NCBI RefSeq assembly: GCF_003027925.1
Contig: NZ_PYPS01000014.1
Location: 94,251 to 158,250, forward strand
DNA: 64,000 bases
Source of the DNA: Micromonospora sp. RP3T
Lineage (GTDB): Bacteria > Actinomycetota > Actinomycetes > Mycobacteriales > Micromonosporaceae
Direction of reading: 5' to 3'
Part shown: positions 63,982-64,000 of the stretch, piece by piece
Layout: each line of letters starts with the position of its first letter
Numbering within the stretch: the stretch's first letter is position 1
Made by a program: the position numbers and the translations under genes
The notes under the pieces: generated by a model
Told to the model about the DNA's origin: nothing
What the model saw: only the letters and a program-made list of their open reading frames with translations
Databases searched by the model: none

Positions 63982-64000
63982 CCCACCCCCCACCCCACCC

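Overview
The window is about 74% G+C, uses many GTG starts and strongly G/C-ending codons, and is densely packed. Its gene content (acyl-CoA carboxylase alpha, beta and epsilon subunits, a type VII secretion mycosin with its substrates, GuaB1, an LpdA-type flavoprotein, SCO6745-family and GPP34 proteins, SigE-family sigma factor, membrane Ser/Thr kinases) points to an actinomycete chromosome, most likely Micromonosporaceae (Micromonospora-like). Species assignment is inference. I found no phage, IS element, CRISPR array, tRNA or rRNA.

Layout. 1-4391: cytochrome bd oxidase operon cydABDC on the minus strand, with cydC cut by the window edge. 4500-5831: BlaI-type repressor and M56 peptidase. 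5922-9901: deoC, an aldehyde dehydrogenase and a catalytically empty ALDH paralogue, divergent from upp. 10040-16321: GPP34 protein, phosphohexomutase, membrane Ser/Thr kinase and the large subunit of a methylmalonyl-CoA mutase. 16622-24584: M20 peptidase, DUF4349 lipoprotein, metallo-beta-lactamase protein, coiled-coil protein, GNAT, gamma-glutamylcyclotransferase and LpdA. 24612-27636: an accessory patch with lower G+C in places, holding a zinc-ribbon membrane protein, PhzF, two truncated relatives of one small HTH gene, DedA and a secreted excalibur protein. 27705-36953: an auxiliary threonyl-tRNA synthetase behind an apparent Thr-codon attenuator, a MarR-controlled heterodimeric ABC exporter, a MarR/MFS pair and a TetR/DoxX pair, the last two with clear palindromic operators. 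36958-45575: GuaB1, AccA, PadR with a DrrAB-like ABC transporter, MFS, O-methyltransferase and Maf.

45586-48834: a three-gene type VII secretion module (two substrate-like proteins plus mycosin) lies between accE and maf, with a low-G+C block crossing two of its genes. 48926-56156: second membrane Ser/Thr kinase, small membrane protein, GH25 muramidase, Uma2 protein, M50-like protease, ketopantoate reductase-like protein, and a SigE-family sigma factor with a membrane partner. 56224-63981: AccB, BirA, a PH-domain protein, two GtrA-like proteins, PEP carboxykinase (GTP) and a membrane protein. AccA, AccB, AccE, BirA and the mutase together suggest propionyl-CoA/methylmalonyl-CoA metabolism, although the genes are scattered.

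Two points stand out. First, a five-copy intergenic repeat family (about 10.7, 38.5, 42.8, 56.2 and 58.8 kb) has GGGGCCCC palindromes exactly 31 bp apart joined by a conserved linker; every copy sits at a gene 3' end and often supplies the stop codon. Second, an 18-codon leader ORF with three consecutive Thr codons and two strong hairpins precedes an editing-less second ThrRS, an arrangement that parallels attenuation-controlled, drug-resistant auxiliary tRNA synthetases in other actinomycetes.
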